Part shown: piece by piece, positions 42,510 to 54,334 of the stretch
How the letters are laid out: each line of letters begins with the position of its first letter
How positions within the stretch are numbered: position 1 is the stretch's first letter
NCBI GenBank assembly: GCA_020796225.1
Contig: CM036771.1
Coordinates: 29,890,703 to 29,954,702, forward strand
Source: Arion vulgaris
Lineage: Eukaryota; Mollusca; Gastropoda; Stylommatophora; Arionidae
Direction of reading: 5' to 3'
Length of the DNA: 64,000 bases
Made by a program: the position numbers and the translations under genes
Notes under the pieces: model-generated
What the model saw: only the letters and a program-made list of their open reading frames with translations
What the model was told of the DNA's origin: nothing
The model's database searches: none

Positions 42510-45298
42510 CAGCGCCGGATTAGCCTAGTAGCAGAAGTAGCAAATGCTATGGGCCCCGCGCTTCTGGGGACCCGCGCCTATGTGACAGAGATGAAAAGGA
42601 AAAAATAACCAAGATGTTATATCAAAAACACGTAAGCTGTCTGCATTTTTTAGTGTCTTGTGTGATGGTGCTGAATCCAAAGAGATCGAAACATAAAATA
42701 CAGAAGTCTCGTCTCACTCTGTCGTAGATGAAGGCAGTGCTATAGAAGCATCATCATTACCAATATTACCATTAAGATCAGTAACTCTTCACGATTTAGC
42801 CACATTTTCCACAAGATAAACTGAAGTCGAATGTACAGCAAGTCCTCCCAATTTAGACATATCATCTTCAAGTCAAAGAGAGGCAGAAAGCACAGCACAT
42901 GCTTCCAATGTAGGAGCATCTTCTGCAAGCCAAAAAAAAAACACCCAAAAAAACAACGAAAGTAAAATGTACTCTAACGATATTGGTGAATGTCCAAGCA
43001 ACTTCAATCGAGATTATTAGATTGCGAAAGGAAGTAGCGAAGTGCAACATATGAACAGTTATTTCTTGTCTTCCAAATAAAAACAACAACATACGATAAA
43101 GAAAACAATCCACTATTTTGTCGAAAGTTGCTTTTCACATATACACAACAAACGAAACTCATGTGAGAGATTGGTTGTGTTATTAGGAAACTAAAGGACA
43201 ACTTTTCTGTTTTGTTTGCAAAGTTACTGATTCAAGCTGTTCGTCACGGTTTACGAAAGAAGGATTTGAAGACTGGAAAAACGCAAATACATGTTGAAAA
43301 GACATGAAGAAAGCACCTCCCATAGACAAGCGATAATTTCTCTGTTAGTTTGCAAAAGAAAGATGCTCGTGTCGATTCTCAACTTGTAAGCCAAATTGAG
43401 ACCGAACAAACATATTGGCGGACAGTTTTAGAGCTATATACTCCAGTTATCAAAATTTTAGCAGAACGATGTCTTTCATTTCGGGGTAGTGATGAAACTA
43501 TTAGTTCACCTCATTATGGAAATTAATTAGGTTTGTTGGAATTAGTAGCCAAATTTGACATTTTCTGGCTCAGCATATAAATACTTATGCAAATAAAGGA
43601 ACGGGACATACATCATACTTATCAAAAACAACGTGCGAGGAATTTATCCATCTAACTGCATCAAGCTTACTGGACCATATTATTTTCAAAATTAAGAAAT
43701 GCAAGTACTATTCAGTATCACTGTCTACTCCAGACATTTCGCATGTGCACCAACTAACTCTAATAGTGCGCCAGGTCTTACCATCTGAACCAGTGGAAAG
43801 GTTTGTGAAGTTCTTGGATATGGGAGGTCATACTGCTGAATAACTCGCCCAAAGTTTACTTGATTTTTTAAAGCAAAATGGTACCAAAGACTGTCGTGGT
43901 CAAAGCTATGACAATGCCAGCAACATGAGTGGAAAATACCACGGCTTACAAGCACGCATTAAGGAGATAAATAAGTATACAAAATACATTCCCTGATTTG
44001 CACATTCACTGAATTTGGTTGCTAAGTGTGCTGCAGAATGTTGTATAGAAGCATAACATTTTTCGATTTTGTTGAAAGTCTCTATACATTTTTTTCCGTT
44101 TCTACATATCGATGGGGCATTCTTACAAAAGCACTGGAAGATACAGGTTCAAAACTCTCTACTTTGAAGAGACTCGGACACCAGGTAGTCTGCCTGAGCT
44201 GATGCGACAAAGGCGCTTTTATGTGGTTTTTACCACTATCAAACAAGTTTTGGACGACATCTCAAATAACATGGATCAAAAGGTAGAGTGTCGTAATAAG
44301 GCGTATGCACTAGTTTTGGAGATGAGTTGGAAACGGGAATAATGATCATTTTATGGAACGGAAGTCTATAACGCTTGCACGCGTCTAGCGCTTTATTACA
44401 GTCAACTGGTCAAGACCTAACACGGGATATGCCCTTTATGAATTGTTACACGGGTACGTTCAAGCAATGCGGCCTACATTTTCAGATATTGAGGCCAAAG
44501 CTAAAATCCTGACGGACTCAAGAATATCAGCAACAAACTTCATGACGACGCAAGCGATATACTAAGTAAGACAATTTCAGCGGCTCTACTACGCTCGATG
44601 AAGTTGTAGGAAATCAAACACCCAAGCAAAGATTTAAAAGATGACTTTTACATAATTATGACGTTTATTGTCATAATTGATAATGTACTCTCTGCCTTAG
44701 CTAAACGCATGGGAGCGTACCATAGAGTGACTGGTGTATTTGGAATACTTCGACAGTTAAAATCTCTTACAGCAGAAGAGATCTTGAAAAGAACTCCAAA
44801 TATTGTCAGCTCTTACCAATAGGATTTGGAAGAAAGCCTAGGCGATGAACTTGTACAGTTCGCTGAACTTCTTAAAACTAATGTAGCTGCTGACATTAGC
44901 AACGAAAAGCATGATACTCTTGAACTGCAATTTTATAAACTTATAATGGAAAATTCATTAGAGTCGTGTTTCCCAAATGTAGAAATAGTCTTACGAATTT
45001 ACTTGTCTTTAATGATTACTGACTGCAGCGGAGAACGTTCTTTTCAACATTAAAGCGTATAAAAAGTGAGTTAAGAAACATGATGGGACAAGATCGTCCA
45101 AATAACCTCACCTTAATGACATTGAATATAATTTACTTAGAGAAATTGATTTGTCTAGTATTATCTCTAAATTTTGCTCACATTAAATCGAGACAAGTTT
45201 GTTTATAAAAATTGTGTTTTATTATTTACTATCATACAAAACCTAGGGCCTAGCGCTAAAATTTGCTACAGGCCCCGCGCTGGCCTAATCCGGCACTG
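42510..45298 (+). mobile_element. Complete hAT transposon (hAT1), 2,789 bp, exact 8-bp duplication
   Basis: Terminal inverted repeats are cagcgccggattagcc at the left and ggcctaatccggcactg at the right. agtagtat lies immediately before (42502-42509) and after (45299-45306). The interior holds a decayed ZMYM1-like transposase. A shorter copy with the same ends lies at 61984. The element is structurally complete but coding-dead. Confidence 0.95.
43020..45185 (+). pseudogene. hAT1 transposase, ZMYM1-like
   Basis: The gene encodes a TTF-type finger region (FCLQSY, EKRKYMLKRHEESTSHRQ), then TYWRTVLELYTPVIKILAER, FRGSDETI, LGLLELVAKFDIF, TTCEEFIHLTAS, YYSVSLSTPDISHVHQLTLI (the usual VD before STPD is reduced to one Leu, removing a catalytic Asp), EPVERFVKFLDMGGHT and DCRGQSYDNASNMSGKYHGL (second Asp region). 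The C-terminus ESCFPNVEIVLRIY and FSTLKRIKSELRN is in other frames. Many stops and shifts are present. Confidence 0.85.
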
Positions 45299-45362
45299 AG
45301 TAGTATTAGTAGTAGTTGTAGTATTAGTAGTAGTAGTACTAGTAATAGTAGTAGTAGTACTA
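45299..45362. repeat. TAG-rich microsatellite, middle part
   Basis: Lies between the right end of hAT1 and the TA (45361-45362) that precedes the ITm transposon. Confidence 0.9.
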
Positions 45363-45906
45363 TAGTTCGTTCCAAAATTCGTGATCACACTAAGGTTTAA
45401 TTTGTACGATATATATCTGATGGATACAAGTAATTTTTGCATGCAGTCTTATATACCTCACGACGTTATAAATCCAGGTTTAACTAATTGGTAGGTAGCT
45501 TGGTTGATGCAAAAACGTTTTTGTTATATAATTTTGCATAAGCACAACAAAATGATAATCAAAGTTTAGAATTTACAGTAATACACAAAATGGTGGCGAA
45601 TGTTTGCAAAGGCGTAACCCTATTACATATTATAAAAAGCAATGTGACATGGTTAGCTTTTTCTTCATGAGTGTTTTTATGTTGATATTATCTTTGGCGA
45701 TCAAATTGACTTACCTTTGGTAGTTGTTACCAGTCCCTGGTATTGTGAGGCAATTGGTGAAGGTGAAAGCAAATGGGATGTTAGCTATTAGATTCGGAGT
45801 CTGAAGAGTCGAAGAGATTAACTACTGCTGCGGGCTGGAGAAAATACAAACCATCTCGTTGCCAATATGCCTCTTTTTCTCAGAGCACATGCTCTTCACA
45901 TTTGTT

Positions 45907-46384
45907 TCAGTATTCTATATTTTTTATTGCGAGGGCATCACGTGTTAAGACTTTTACAACACGAAGTTTGAAAGTCTTGTTTACTGCTGCAACTTGACCT
46001 TTGACTGCAGCCCACACTAGTTCAATAGGATTGAGGTGTGAATGGTAAGGTGGTAATCGAAGAGAAGTGTGGCCGTGCTCAGCAATGACTTTATCGATTA
46101 TAAAAATATGTGATTTTTTAGTCTGTCTCACCAGTTGCAACAACTCAGTTTTGAAATTGTTGCAACAAAACGATATATTTTCTTTTGCAAGCCATGCCAT
46201 GATGTCTTGTTTTGTGCTTGATGAGGTAGGAATTTTGTCTGCATGCGCCACTACATTATGATAGGAGGCATTGTCCATTACAATACACGACGGCCTATCC
46301 AGAGCAGACAGAAGTGTGTTCGCTAACCAATCCCTGAAAATAAGTCCGTTCATTTCGGTGTGGTAGTCCCTACCATCTGTAGAC
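45907..46384 (-). pseudogene. ITm transposase copy 3, C-terminal half
   Basis: This half continues the N-terminal half at 52486 across the PLE. The duplicated string atctgtagac encodes the shared S-T-D. It carries IVMDNASYHNVV (second Asp) and LRLPPYHSHLNPIELVW (Glu), 83 residues apart. No stop interrupts it before 45907. The codon frame agrees with the other half, so the gene was intact, or nearly so, when the PLE landed. Confidence 0.9.
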
Positions 46385-46460
46385 GATAGAGCAAAGACTG
46401 GTATATACAGTATTATATAAGAAGGGAAAAATTAATTATAAGATATGAAAAAACAACACT

Positions 46461-46492
46461 CAACGTTTCGGTGCTTAAGACCTTTATCAAGA
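46461..46492 (-). other. Hammerhead-like ribozyme remnant at the PLE 3' end
   Basis: The minus strand reads ttgataaaggt, loop, caccgaaacgttg. A three-base stem GGU/ACC closes the loop, where the copy near 31914 has GGC/GUC, so pairing is kept while bases differ. The core deviates from the consensus (CUGANGA reads UUGAUAA), so cleavage activity is unlikely. Hammerhead motifs in PLE terminal repeats are established; this match is my inference. Confidence 0.45.
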
Positions 46493-46533
46493 ACACAAAA
46501 AACTAAATAAACTAAAACATGAAACTAACAAAT

Positions 46534-49500
46534 CGCCCGTATGTTGCCGGGGCCGGCAAGGAAGCAAAGAATTGCAACACTGCGCCCTACAAGGCATGTC
46601 GTAAGAGGCGACTAAGGTAGGGATCCGCCCGAGTGCTGCCGGGGCCCACAGGGGAGGAAAGAATATGCAGCAATGTCTACCTGCCAGACATGTCGTAAGA
46701 GGCGACTAAGGAGGGTTGGAAGTGGGACAGGCTACCTCACCCTGTAGAAAAATAAGCCAAAAAAACTTCAACAAACATGGATAGTACAACAATATGGAAT
46801 AACTCAACTCAACCATCCGAACCAAGGGAAGGTCCCCCAACAGGGGGGGGGCAAATGACGTATCACCGGGAAAGCCGCAAGGATACGGGGATGCCGACTA
46901 GCCTTCTTTCCTGTCGGAAAATAGCCAGAATTGGTTGCTGGAACGTGAGAACGTTGCTAGAGCAGGAAAAACGGCCCAGCTCGCGACAGAGATGAAAAAC
47001 TACAAGATAGACATTCTGGGAGTCTCGGAGACAAGATGGAAAGGAATAGACCAAATTAAACTACACACAGGCGAAATAATGCTGTCCTCAGGGCAAAAAG
47101 AAGAAGAGAGTACACACCATAGTAAAGGAGTTGCCCTCATGCTGTCCAGAGAAGCACAATAAGCATTAATAGAATGGGAAACAATCGGCCCAGAATAATA
47201 ACAGCAACATTTAGAACTAACAAAAAGAAAATTAACCTAAAGGTCATCCAATGCTACGCGCCAACTAACGATCGGGAAGAACTAGCTAAAGAGAGGTTTT
47301 ATACCAAAGTACAAAGTATTATGGACAGGAAGAGAAAAAAGGATATTATAATTTTGATTGGGGACTTAAATGCAAAGATAGGAGACGACAATAGCAGTTT
47401 CGAAGAGACCATGAGAAATCATGGGCTGGGTAGAATGAATGAAAATGGGGAAATGTTCGCAAAATTTTGTGCCTCAAACCAGTTAATCATAGGCGGCAGC
47501 ATATTTCAGCATAAGAGAGTACACAAGGCCACATGGATATCACCAGACCACATAACAGCTAACCAGATAGACCACATATGTATTGATAAGAAATTTAGAA
47601 CATCATTACAAGACGTTAAAGTGTGCAGAGGTGCAGACGTGGCATCGGATCACCACCTCCTGTTAAGTAAAATCAGGCTGAAACTAAAAGATATTCAACA
47701 AACCCAAATTATAGAAAGCAGTTCAAAGTAGAAGAACTTAGGAACCAGGAAGTAAGAGACAGATTTGCAGTCGCAGTATCAAACAAGTACCAAGCATTGG
47801 AACAGCTGGTAGACGATATGAATATTGAGGAACATTGACAACAGATAACAAATATATGGAAGGATACATGCTCAGAGGTTTTGGGAGATAAGGAGCGGAA
47901 AAACAAAGATTGGATAACAACAGATACCCTTAGTCTGATAGAAAGAAAAAAAAAGCAGGAAAGCGGATCTAAACAGATGCAAAACTAGGTGCTAAAGCTA
48001 AAGCCCACAAGGTATATGGGGAAGCCAACAAAAAGGTGAAACAAAACATAAGAAGGGATAAAATAAAATATATAGAGGAGTTGGCAGGAGAAGCAAAAGA
48101 AGCAGCAGAAAAAGGAAATATGAGGGACCTGTATAACATCACAAGGAAGTTAACAGGAAAATACAAACAATCAAGTGGCCTTATAAAAGACAAGAGAGAC
48201 AAAGTAATTAGCAATACTAAAGAACAAATGGAGAGATGGAAAGAACATTTTGAAGAACTGCTTAATATGCCAAAACCGCAGGTCCCACCGAAAATAGAGC
48301 CAGCTGAAGAGGAGCTACAAATTAATTGTGAAAGACCAAGTAAAGAAGAAATAATGAAGGCCATAGAAAATTTAAAGGATAGGAAAGCAGCAGGGCCAGA
48401 CAACATTCCAGCAGAGGCCATTAAGGCAGATAAAGATACCTCAACAGAGCTACTATACAAATTACTAGGAAGATATGGGAGAGAGAAGAGATACCAGTAG
48501 AGTGGAAAGAAGGTCACTTGGTAAAACTGCCAAAGAAGGGAGACATGCAAGAATGTACGAACTATAGAGGGATAATACTACTATTAGTGACAGGCAAAGT
48601 ATTAAACAGGATTATACTCGATAGACTTAAAGAGGCCATAGATAAACAACTGAGAGAAGAACAAGCAGGGTTCCGTGGGAATAGATCCTGCACAGACCAG
48701 ATAGCTACACTGCGCATTATAGTGGAGCAAAGCTTGGAGTGGAACTCGCCACTATACATAGGTTTTGTGGATTATGAAAAGGCGTTTGATAGTCTGGATA
48801 GGGAATCATTGTGGAAACTATTAATTCACTATGGAGTTCCACCCAAGATTGCAAACCTAATAAGAAAACGTATGAAGGAATGAAATGCAGTGATACACGA
48901 GGGCCAACTGACGGAATCCTTTGAGATAAGAACAGGGTGAGGCAGGGATGCTTATTATCACCATTCCTGTCCTTGCTGGCCATAGATTGGATCATGAAAT
49001 CAACAACGGATAACAGAGGGGAATACAATGGACACTTGTGAAACAACTGGAGGACCTGGATTTTGCAGATGATCTAGCTTTGCTGTCTCACAACCACGCA
49101 CAGATTAAAGACAAAATGAATAACCTAAATAATAAGTCTCAGCAGCTAGGTTTGAAAATACACAGGGGAAGACCAAGGTCATGAGAATAAATGCTGCAAA
49201 TGTAAACCAGATTATGTTGGAGGAAACAGCACTGCAGGATGTAAAATCATACACATACCTTGGAAGCAACATAGACACAGAAGGAGGAACAAACAAAGAT
49301 GTTAAGATAAGAATACAAAAAGCAAGAGGAACTTTATTGCATTGAGTAAGATATGGAAGGCAAGGGAGATCAAAACAACCACAAAACTGAGAATTTTCCA
49401 GTCAAATGTGAAGTCAGTGCTGTTCTATGGCTCTGAAACATGGAAGACCACAAAGGAAACTATCAGAAAACTGCAGACCTTCGTAAATGGATGTTTACGT

Positions 49501-49855
49501 AGGATAGAGGGATTGAGATGGTATGATAAAATTACAAATGAGGAACTCAGGGAGAGAACAAAGCAGATACCAGTGGAGAGAGAGCTCAGGAAAAGACGCT
49601 GGCGATGGATAGGACATACATTGAGAAGACCAACCGGAAGCATCGCAAGACAGGCATTGTTTTGGAACCCGCAGGGAAAGAGGAGTAGGGAAGGCCTAGG
49701 CAGACCTGGAGAAGAGAGCTGGAGGCGGATAAAAAGAGGATAGGCAAAACATGGAAAGAATTGGAAGGGATGGCAAGAGAGAGGAAGAGATGGAAGAAGT
49801 TTGTTGAAGACCTGTGCTCCAATGGGAGTTGAAAGGTGATGATGATGATGATGAT
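46534..49855 (+). mobile_element. Full-length RTE-like LINE, 3.3 kb, exact 10-bp duplication
   Basis: actaacaaat lies at 46524-46533 and 49856-49865, and removal restores continuous PLE sequence. The 5' end cgcccgtatgttgccgggg is followed by two about 94-bp related blocks, each with gtcgtaagaggcgactaagg (46598-46617 and 46692-46711). The 3' end is (GAT)6. This is the innermost and so the youngest layer of the nest. A truncated copy of the family lies at 20585-21110. Confidence 0.95.
46777..49743 (+). pseudogene. RTE polyprotein: endonuclease plus reverse transcriptase
   Basis: EN: RIGCWNVRTLLE, a shift near 46960, ILGVSETRWKG (Glu), a stop near 47161, KVIQCYAPTNDREE, LIGDLNAKIGD (Asp, Asn), NQIDHICID and ASDHHLLLS (SDH). 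RT: NLKDRKAAGPDNIPAEAIKA, VKLPKKGDMQECTNYRGI, EEQAGFRGNRSCTDQI, IGFVDYEKAFDSLDRESLW, a broken stretch with DFADDLAL (about 49060), YTYLGSN and, from 49342, [12 protein letters not shown] with [12 protein letters not shown]. Full domain order is present. At least five shifts or stops disable it. Confidence 0.9.
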
Positions 49856-50699
49856 ACTAACAAATGATTTGAATCAAAATATACTGGCATACGTACCTGC
49901 GTGGCTCTTGGTCAGCATTTCGTGAATGATAGAATGGACAGGAAATAGGAAGACTATTAGGTTACCGATTGGCTGTTCAATCGGAAAGGGTCAGTGGCAG
50001 GTTACGTAAGATATTGTTTGTGCAGGTGGGAACAAAGACCACGTGGAAGAGCAGGAGAGGTAGGTGGAAGAAACGTCAGATAATAGCGTTAATGACCGAC
50101 ATAGCATACTGATGTGTAAACACGTACACCCCCATACAACATGAGCCCTATTCGGCTAATATGGATTGCATACACTCCGATAACAAAGGCGGGTATGTAC
50201 TCCAATGTTCCCGGTGGGGGTTTTTCATCAGTATGACACTGTAAGTGTTCCACAGATATGTATACCAGACGATAACGTGCAGAAGATAAGTATGCAAGTA
50301 AGAAAATGGGATAGAACATGACACTAGAACGGGTCCCAGTGACTAAACTAGGAATGTCTCGACCACCGTTCACCAAGAACGACTCGAGCCCTACTTGGCT
50401 AATATGCATCCTGTGTGTCCGGGAACGAACACAGGCAGAATCCAATGTCGTGTGGCTGGAACAGAGGGAGAGAAGTGTCAAAAGTGACACCCTAGAGTGT
50501 GAGCCGAATTCTGACGATGAATAGGGATGATAGTGTCATGTGACACTGCGTAGATATAAATAAGAACAGGGAGGTGGCTGGAGAGTGGACAGACAGAAGA
50601 GGAAATGGTAGTGAGTCAATGGGTTTGTGGAGGGGGGTAGATGAAATAGAGAGAATGAAATAAGAAGAAGAAAGACCAGTGGGCATAGACACTACGCGT

Positions 50700-52485
50700 G
50701 CTGAAGTCGTACATTGATACCTTTGGGTGACACTACACCCAAACGGTCAATCAACCGACATTCCAATGATAACCTGCTGCGGTCATCGGAGGAGCACGAC
50801 ACTAGACCGGTGATAGAGACATCTGTCCTGCCGTGGTGACAGGGGCCATTGAAATGGACAGCTACCGGGGTGGGTGCACTGTTAGAGATATCCCGGAGGT
50901 GCTGAGCGAAGCGTCACCAAGGCCAAGCCTGTCTCACCTATATATGCCATCCCACAGCGCTTGCAGAGAATAGCATAAATAAGGTTGCGGGAGACACAAG
51001 TGAAGCCTTGTCGGATAGTAAAGGAAGTGTTAGGGAAGGAGATAGTAGTGGCCTGGAAGACGTAAGGACAGGTGTAGCAACGGGACCTAGAGCACGTGAC
51101 AGTCCCCACGTGTCCCCCAGAGGGGCGGAGCCTACTGCGTACCAGAAGATCGCGTAGGTTCTTGTCCCTCCGGAAGGCCACCAGGGGAGGAGAGGAAAAG
51201 ATCTGTGAGGAAGCTGGGTCTTCCAGGAAGATCCGCAGCTCACGGAGAAGGATACGGACAGCAGGGGCGTTGTGGGGATGAAAGGTGAGCACCAATTTGG
51301 TACGGTCACAAGGGGGACGGGTAGAAGGGGAGAGAGCGGTGTGACGAGAGATAGGTAGGACACGACGAAGAGCGTTGATGAGAACCTCCTCAGGGTAAAG
51401 ACGGCGTCGAAAGAAGTCGAGCATCTCTTAAGCACAGTGACGAAAATCATCGTCGTCATGACACAAGCGTCGGAGACGAAGCAGCTGAGAGAAGGGTAGA
51501 GAGTTGCGACAAGCCGAGGGTGTGATGATGTATATAGAAGGTAGTTATGAGAGTCAGTGGACTTATAGTAAACAGTGGTAAGGAGAGATGAGATACCGAT
51601 GGAGACAGTGATGTCAAGGAAGTTTACTGACGTGAGAGAGATGGCAGAGGTAAACTTGATGGACGGGTGGAAGTCACTAACGAATCGAATAAATTGTAGC
51701 AAGTCACTTTCCGACATGTCCGTAACTCCCACTCCATCATCAATGTATCGGCGGTACATGAAAGGTATAGGGTCCAGATAACTCTGAAAGATGAGATGTT
51801 CCAAGTGGCCCATGAACAGGCAAGCATAACTGGGTCCCATCTTGGTGTCCATGGCAACGTCGCTAATCTGATCAAAGTATTCACCATTGAACTCGAAGGA
51901 ATTCGTAGTAAGTACCAGTTCAGCTAAGCGAGTGAGAGTAGTAGTGACAATAGAGGGATGGGGTCGCTGATCCAGGAAGAACTGGAGAGCAGCTAAGCCA
52001 TCTCGATGGGGGATGGAGGTATAAAGGGAGCATACGTCCAACAGGAAGAGACGATAGGTGCGACCTGGAAGTAGGGAGGTCGAAAGAAAGGTAGATATAG
52101 CATGTGTGGTGTCCTTTAGGAAGGACGGAAGTGTCTCCACCAAGGGTCGGAAAATGCCGTCAAGAAAGGCCGAAATCGATTCGGTGGGGCAGAAGCAAGC
52201 TGAAACAATGGGTCGGCCCGGGTTATTAGGCTTGTGGATCTTAGGAAGCAAGTAGAGACATGGATTGCCAAGATTGGCTTCTGATACGAAGAGAATCTGC
52301 GCTAGGGAAGATCGTTCTGTAGAATGAAAGTCTGGATGGTCTGGTGCACCAGATTATTGTGTTACGGTATTGCATCCACCCGACTCGGGCGGTATGAAGA
52401 GGTGTCAGAGAGTTGGGAAGAGGCCTCACGAATGTACAGGTCCTTCCGCCATACAACAACCGCACCACCCTTGTCGGCAGGTTAA
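50700..52485 (-). pseudogene. PLE reverse transcriptase and GIY-YIG endonuclease
   Basis: The order is: ADKGGAVVVWRKDLY (52470), a shift, LPKIHKPNNPGRPIVS (52250), LLDVCSLYTSIPHRDG, VAMDTKMGPSYACLFM (usual G of AMGT is D), FMYRRYIDDGVG (catalytic Asp pair), FLDITVSI, a shift near 51450, FRRRLYPEEVLINALRR, the cysteine linker CSRSRCYTCP, and IYAILCKRCGMAYIGETG, the GIY-YIG start. A shift near 50900 precedes RFAQHLRDI and VAVHFNGPCHHG. This is an EN-bearing PLE, dead by at least three shifts. Confidence 0.9.
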
Positions 52486-53154
52486 ATCTGTAGACCGTGC
52501 TTGAAAAAGAAGTTCTGCGCCACTGACAAGACCATTTGCTTTGCTGCCTGCATGACCTATCACAATGCGTTGCCCCTTGTTGCTTGGAATTTCCCTTTTC
52601 TTAGTCCCGTCTAGTGATTGCCATTCTTTATCAAACGTATGGTGAGCATTTACCCACGATTCGTCCAGATATACAATATCGTAACCTTCCGTCCTACGCT
52701 TCCGTATTTCCCGCAGATATTTGCATCGTGCATCTATCAGATGCGTTTTCTCACAAACTATATTCCGACCTGTACTAGATTTCCGACAAGTGAAACCGCT
52801 GCACCTAACAACTCTCCATAAGGCGGTTTTAGATATATCAATATCACATTGAATTCGCAGACGTGATTTCAATTTACGTAGTGTAACCACAAACATTTTA
52901 TGAATCTCTCTCACAATAACATCTTTATCGAAATCGTCAGTTTTCCGTTTCCGGCCTTTTCTGTGTTCATCACTACAGTCCTGTTCTATCCAACGGCAAA
53001 AGGACATTCTACTTATACCAAGAGCATGTTGTGTTCTCCTCTTCGGGTCTTGTAAGTTGTGATATAAACCACCACGTCTGGCTTCTCTGCAGAAGTAGCT
53101 ATACAGTTGTGCAGTCACCTTCTGCATGGTAGTGAATTTACACTTCAAACTCAT
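52486..53154 (-). pseudogene. ITm transposase copy 3, N-terminal half
   Basis: From the start MSLKCKFTTMQKV at 53154 the frame is open to the PLE junction. It carries the DNA-binding region (SFCRWIEQDC, VTLRKLKSRL), the linker FTCRKSSTGRNIVCEK and YLDESWVNAHHT with the first catalytic Asp. Past the duplication the frame reads into PLE sequence. Together with the C-terminal half the coding length is about 380 codons, usual for this group. Confidence 0.9.
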
Positions 53155-53562
53155 TTCTTATACTGATAATAAAATAGTACCTTCCGCTTCAAGTAATGCA
53201 AATAAATGGTTTGTGATATGCCAATGACAATCTTTCACATACAGTGTGAAAGATTAATTTCACGGGATTCCCGATCTTAACTACTGCTGAATTGCACGTG
53301 GAGCGAACATTGGCATCTTGACTTCAATACTTCACTTTCGTACCGTTAACATTCTAAAATCATACCAAATCAACATCGCTGTTAAATTAGTAATAACATA
53401 TAATTCAAATCTTACATAACTAAAGGTTTGGGCGGGCAAAAAATAGTTTTGGAACGTCGTCACTGTTACCTATATATTAAAATTCAAAAATCAATCATTT
53501 CTGTCAAATTGGATGATTTTATATCGGTCGGTAAAGATGATCACGAATTTTGGAAAGAACTA

Positions 53563-53880
53563 TAGTAGTAGTAGTATTAGTAGTAGTAGTATTAGTAGTA
53601 GTACTTGTAGTAGTAGTAGTAGTAGTAGTACTTGTAGTAGTAGTAGTATAGTATTAGTAGTCAGTACTTGTAGTAGTAGTATTAGTAGTAGTAGTAGTAG
53701 TAGTATAGTAGTAGTAGTAGTAGTAGTAGTAGTACTTGTAGTAGTAGTAGTATTAGTAGTAGTAGATAGTAGTAGTAGTAGGAATAGTAATAGTAGTAGT
53801 AGTATTTGTAGTAGTAGTAGTAGTAGTAGTAATTTTAGTAGTATTAGTAGTAGTAAAAGTAGTAGCACTATCATTATGTT
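53563..53880. repeat. TAG-rich microsatellite, right part
   Basis: Imperfect tag triplets with ctt and att interruptions. It continues the tract at 42431-42509 and 45299-45362. It explains Ser- and Leu-rich open frames. Confidence 0.95.
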
Positions 53881-54334
53881 ATGTTCAAGTATGTCTCTGG
53901 CTCCGTAGGTACTCATTTTATTTCCGGTGTGTATGGTTTTTTCAATGATCAGGTACCCCAATACGCCCCCCACGACGTATCAGTAGCGCTCACTTAGTAA
54001 TGTCCCTTTGTTGCGCTTAGATACCATTTGTTTACATTCCTGGGCAAGGTTACGAAACGGCGACTTTTTGGTCGGTTTATATATCGCTTTAAATTCCGGC
54101 TGTTTTTAATGTAAATACACACAATACACTATTGCGTTAAAATATAATCAAATTTCAAATGTAGCTCTGGGATTTTGTGCAGTATCACTCTGTTATATAA
54201 TATAATTATGAAGTTATATCTGTTTGAACTAGTCACATTCTAACTAGCTGACGATGTGCAAATTACACTGATGGGGTAGGTTGTTAATCTTCATAGCAGT
54301 AGAAATATGCTGTTACAAAAATATACAAAATTTA

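Larger units (their letters stand above)
46385..52485 (-). mobile_element. Penelope-like element, 5'-truncated, inserted in the transposase gene
   Basis: The 10-bp duplication atctgtagac lies at 46375-46384 and 52486-52495. The element begins (minus strand, 52485) at the conserved LPADKGGAVVVWRKDLY stretch of PLE polyproteins and ends at 46385. 46385-46533 and 49856-50700 are its 3' non-coding part, divided by the RTE insertion. Within 50100-50470 a block gagcccta...ggctaatatg occurs twice. A hammerhead-like motif lies at 46461-46492. Confidence 0.9.
45363..53562 (-). mobile_element. ITm transposon copy 3, split by a PLE that is itself split by an RTE LINE
   Basis: The ends are inverted repeats: tagttcgttccaaaattcg at 45363 and cgaattttggaaagaacta ending at 53562, flanked by TA on both sides within TAG-rich microsatellite. 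Without the 6.1-kb PLE insertion the element is about 2.1 kb. 45363-45906 is the non-coding left end, shared with 63391-63680. 53155-53562 is the non-coding right end, shared with 63720-64000. Confidence 0.95.

Noticed and set aside
50089..50524. Extra PLE gene from open frames on both strands
   Set aside because: The frames show no known domain, and the stretch contains a duplicated non-coding block, consistent with PLE 3' untranslated sequence.
53513..53973. Ser-rich and Leu-rich frames
   Set aside because: They are readings of the TAG-rich microsatellite next to the ITm right end.
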